NCBI GenBank assembly: GCA_913046155.1
Contig: CAJWRY010000086.1
Coordinates: 1 to 5,900 of the forward strand
Direction of reading: 5' to 3'
Length of the DNA: 5,900 nt
Source: an uncultured Candidatus Nemicrothrix sp.
GTDB taxonomy: Bacteria > Actinomycetota > Acidimicrobiia > Acidimicrobiales > UBA8592
Both the position numbers and the translations under genes were made by a program. The notes under the pieces are model-generated. The model did no database searches. It saw only the letters and a list, made by a program, of their open reading frames with translations, and was not told where the DNA came from. Within the stretch, counting starts at the first letter, position 1. Each line of letters starts with the position of its first letter. Of the stretch, positions 4,583 through 5,900 are shown one piece after another.

Positions 4583-4879
4583 TTATTCTTTACGATGCTC
4601 CTGAGTTGGCACATCAGATGTTATTTTATAATTTTTCCTTAGCCCTGCTTTTCGTAATTTTCTCACTAGTTCGCGAGAGTCTGTCGCAGTAGCTCCTAGG
4701 TCTACAGCTTTTTGCCAAAATCTCTCTGGAATATCATAATGATCACCGTGAAATGCCTGCTTAGGTATCCCTAGCTTTGAAGCAAAGTCGTGTAACTCTT
4801 CGTAGCTGCTATCACTCGCAAGGTGAGAAAATCTTTCGCCTTTAAAATGCCATAGTGGTTTGTCAATAAGTATTGTCAT
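4583..4879 (-). CDS. DUF4031 domain protein, function unknown
   Basis: From the ATG at 4879 the gene encodes 98 residues of a small conserved family (DUF4031) best known from Actinobacteria. Recognisable blocks are an opening MTILIDKPLW, then SHLASDSSYEELHDFA, the signature FHGDHYDIPE, and SRELVRKLRKAGLRKNY near the end. The conserved His/Asp cluster (HGDHYD) might bind a metal, but no activity is established to my knowledge. Longer versions exist: an ATG at 4888 three residues upstream, and a TTG at 4945. I prefer 4879 because family members begin just before the DxPxW-like block and the extra 22 residues look unrelated. No clear ribosome site supports any of them (only a close GGGA). It is followed after 10 nt by the RsbW-like gene. 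Confidence 0.8.
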   Translation of the reverse strand: MTILIDKPLWHFKGERFSHLASDSSYEELHDFASKLGIPKQAFHGDHYDIPERFWQKAVDLGATATDSRELVRKLRKAGLRKNYKITSDVPTQEHRKE

Positions 4880-5214
4880 ATTTCCCATCAGTGAATAAAG
4901 CGACAGAAATGAGTCTATTCTTTCAACTTCGAGTTCTTTGATCAAAGAATCTTTAATTAACTTGGAATTGCTTTATAAACCAATCGAGAGTTTCTTTCAC
5001 GAAATTAGAAATCCCTCATGAGAGACGTATTTAGCTTTCTCTACACAAAAGAGTTAAATACTGCATTTCCGTTTGAGGGCAACTGCGAATTTAAAACATA
5101 GCTACTTATTCATTCATAATTTCGGACGTCTAGATTGTCACCAAAGTGCTAGTAAAGGTACTAAAGTTACGTAACTGTGGCTAGACTTCACCGTCTAGAT
5201 AATTGTAAAAATTT
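4880..5214. other. Divergent intergenic region between the DUF4031 gene and tRNA-Lys
   Basis: These 335 nt are AT-rich and hold no convincing gene. They should contain the promoters of both flanking units. Visible structure: a weak inverted repeat GTATTTA (5027-5033) with TAAATAC (5055-5061), enclosing CTCT/AGAG, and a tighter cluster of palindromes at 5125-5200 near the tRNA. A possible tRNA -10 is GATAAT (5198-5203), 11 nt before the mature 5' end, without a recognisable -35. Confidence 0.5.
5125..5200. repeat. Cluster of short palindromes upstream of tRNA-Lys
   Basis: Within 76 nt there are GACGTC (5125-5130), TAGTA-AAGG-TACTA (5150-5163), the perfect 12-bp palindrome AGTTACGTAACT (5165-5176) and CTAGAC-TTCACC-GTCTAG (5181-5198). 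The octamer GTCTAGAT occurs at both 5128-5135 and 5193-5200. The last repeat overlaps the presumed tRNA promoter, so operator sites or a fold-back structure are possible. The elements are read directly; function is unknown. Confidence 0.4.
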
Positions 5215-5288
5215 GCCTCCGTAGCCAAGCCTGGTAAGGCAGCGGACTTTTAATCCGAAGATCGTGGGTTCGAATCCCACCGGAGGTA
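5215..5288 (+). tRNA. tRNA-Lys (anticodon UUU)
   Basis: The sequence folds as a full cloverleaf. The acceptor stem is GCCTCCG/CGGAGGT with a G·U first pair. The D arm GCC/GGC has a GG-containing loop. The anticodon stem CGGA/TCCG presents loop CTTTTAA, anticodon TTT at 5249-5251. A 5-nt variable region precedes the T stem GTGGG/CCCAC with loop TTCGAAT. The discriminator base is A5288, as expected for lysine. The outermost anticodon-stem pair is a G·A mismatch. The 3' CCA is not encoded (CAG follows), so it must be added enzymatically. The 3' end lies only 5 nt from the stop of the convergent phosphatase gene. Confidence 0.95.
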
Positions 5289-5293
5289 CAGTA

Positions 5294-5893
5294 TCAGATC
5301 TGATCAGGATAGGTTTCTTCATCAGGGTCTAATAGTTGGATTCTTTCCCCTAGATAAAATTCATCGTCTATAAGTTCAAACCATCTTCCACCCAGATTTG
5401 AAATTCGTCTGTATTCCTCTCCAAGCAAGCTTTCAAGGGCATAAATGCAACCTCCATGGGTGACGACAACTATTGAATCGGACTCAGTCGACGAAGCAAT
5501 GATACGACCAAGGCCTTCGCGTAGGCGCTTTATTAGCACATCATCAGGTTCCCACCCGCTGGGCCACCTATTTTGAGCTAAGTAACCAGGGAACTTTTTA
5601 TCAATCTCATCTCTAGTTAATCCACTAAATTCTCCCGCATCCCGCTCTTGAACTTGTGGCTCTATCAAAATATCATTTGAATCCTTATCATGTGCTTTAG
5701 CAAAAATCTCAGCAGTTTCTCTAGCCCTGACCAAATCAGAAGAAGCAAGAATTGAGAAATCGGGCAATTTCTTTGCCGCTATAAGTGCCTGTTCTTTTCC
5801 TAAATCAGTAAGAGGGGGGTTTGCTTTTCCTTGCCACCTACCCAGGGCATTCCACTCAGATTGCCCATGTCGCACTAGAAGTAATTTTGTCAT
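5294..5893 (-). CDS. Histidine phosphatase family protein (phosphoglycerate mutase-like)
   Basis: This 199-residue cytoplasmic protein has the full histidine-phosphatase active site: RHG (R8, H9 the phosphorylated residue, G10) in LLLVRHGQSEWN, R58 in SDLVRARETAE, E83 in ERDAGEFSG, and H146 in VVTHGGCI. The length fits the short cofactor-dependent PGM-like phosphatases rather than glycolytic GpmA (about 230-250 residues with extra loops). It is therefore more likely a broad phosphatase, for example on sugar phosphates, cobalamin or nucleotide-sugar intermediates, than the glycolytic mutase; the substrate cannot be told from sequence. The start at 5893 places the RHG motif at the normal distance from the N-terminus. 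The ATG reads ATGA, so an upstream gene could end in an overlapping TGA, but only 7 nt are visible. The 3' end carries a 12-bp palindrome, ATCAGATCTGAT (5293-5304). Confidence 0.93.
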   Translation of the reverse strand: MTKLLLVRHGQSEWNALGRWQGKANPPLTDLGKEQALIAAKKLPDFSILASSDLVRARETAEIFAKAHDKDSNDILIEPQVQERDAGEFSGLTRDEIDKKFPGYLAQNRWPSGWEPDDVLIKRLREGLGRIIASSTESDSIVVVTHGGCIYALESLLGEEYRRISNLGGRWFELIDDEFYLGERIQLLDPDEETYPDQI

Positions 5894-5900
5894 GAGTTCT

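Noticed and set aside
4880..4945. 22-residue N-terminal extension of the DUF4031 protein from a TTG
   Set aside because: The extension does not resemble the family, which starts close to the MTILID-like block, and TTG is a poor start without a ribosome site.
5215..5288. tRNA-Lys as an integration (att) site of a mobile element
   Set aside because: No integrase, no second copy of the tRNA 3' end and no insertion-like genes are in the window; the downstream gene is an ordinary phosphatase.
1..5900. CRISPR arrays, insertion sequences or phage genes
   Set aside because: No regularly spaced repeats, transposase-like ORFs or phage-type products were seen on either strand.

Overview
The window is a compact bacterial chromosome segment, most likely from an actinobacterium. 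The decisive clue is a WhiB7-type iron-sulphur regulator, a family confined to Actinobacteria and their phages. Base composition looks moderate (low-to-mid 40s % GC by eye), far below Streptomyces or Mycobacterium. Several genes have a TANNNT -10 box 6-7 nt before the start codon and no Shine-Dalgarno sequence, as in the leaderless transcripts common in Actinobacteria. A streamlined aquatic or marine lineage such as Acidimicrobiia fits, but that is inference.

Layout, left to right. (1) 1-1075, minus strand: a translationally coupled pair, a ResA/TlpA-like thioredoxin and CcdA. CcdA runs off the left edge. This is the reductant-delivery arm of system II cytochrome c maturation. (2) 1142-1174: a perfect 13-bp hairpin between whiB7 and resA. 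(3) 1233-1568, minus: whiB7. (4) 1569-1997: a 429-nt leader and promoter region for whiB7. It holds a 64-codon upstream ORF with a strong ribosome site, a GC-rich terminator with a T tract just before the whiB7 ribosome site, and a long alternative helix that would disrupt the terminator. The layout is that of a ribosome-controlled transcription attenuator. (5) 1998-3661, minus: oligoribonuclease (orn) coupled by an ATGA overlap to a metallo-beta-lactamase-fold hydrolase. (6) 3756-4196, plus: dUTPase (dut), divergent from orn. (7) 4189-4879, minus: a DUF4031 protein followed by a degenerate RsbW-like anti-sigma/ATPase-fold protein, whose end overlaps dut tail to tail. (8) 4880-5214: an intergenic region with a cluster of short palindromes. 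(9) 5215-5288, plus: tRNA-Lys(UUU). (10) 5294-5893, minus: a histidine-phosphatase (phosphoglycerate mutase-like) gene ending 5 nt from the tRNA.

Most genes are housekeeping: nucleotide sanitation, RNA turnover, redox and cytochrome maturation. The most interesting element is the whiB7 leader. All parts of a translation-sensing switch can be read directly: uORF, antiterminator, terminator, and an AT-rich box next to a TTGACA -35 that an AT-hook WhiB7 could use for autoregulation. It suggests that slowed translation, for example by a ribosome-targeting antibiotic, turns on WhiB7 in this organism.
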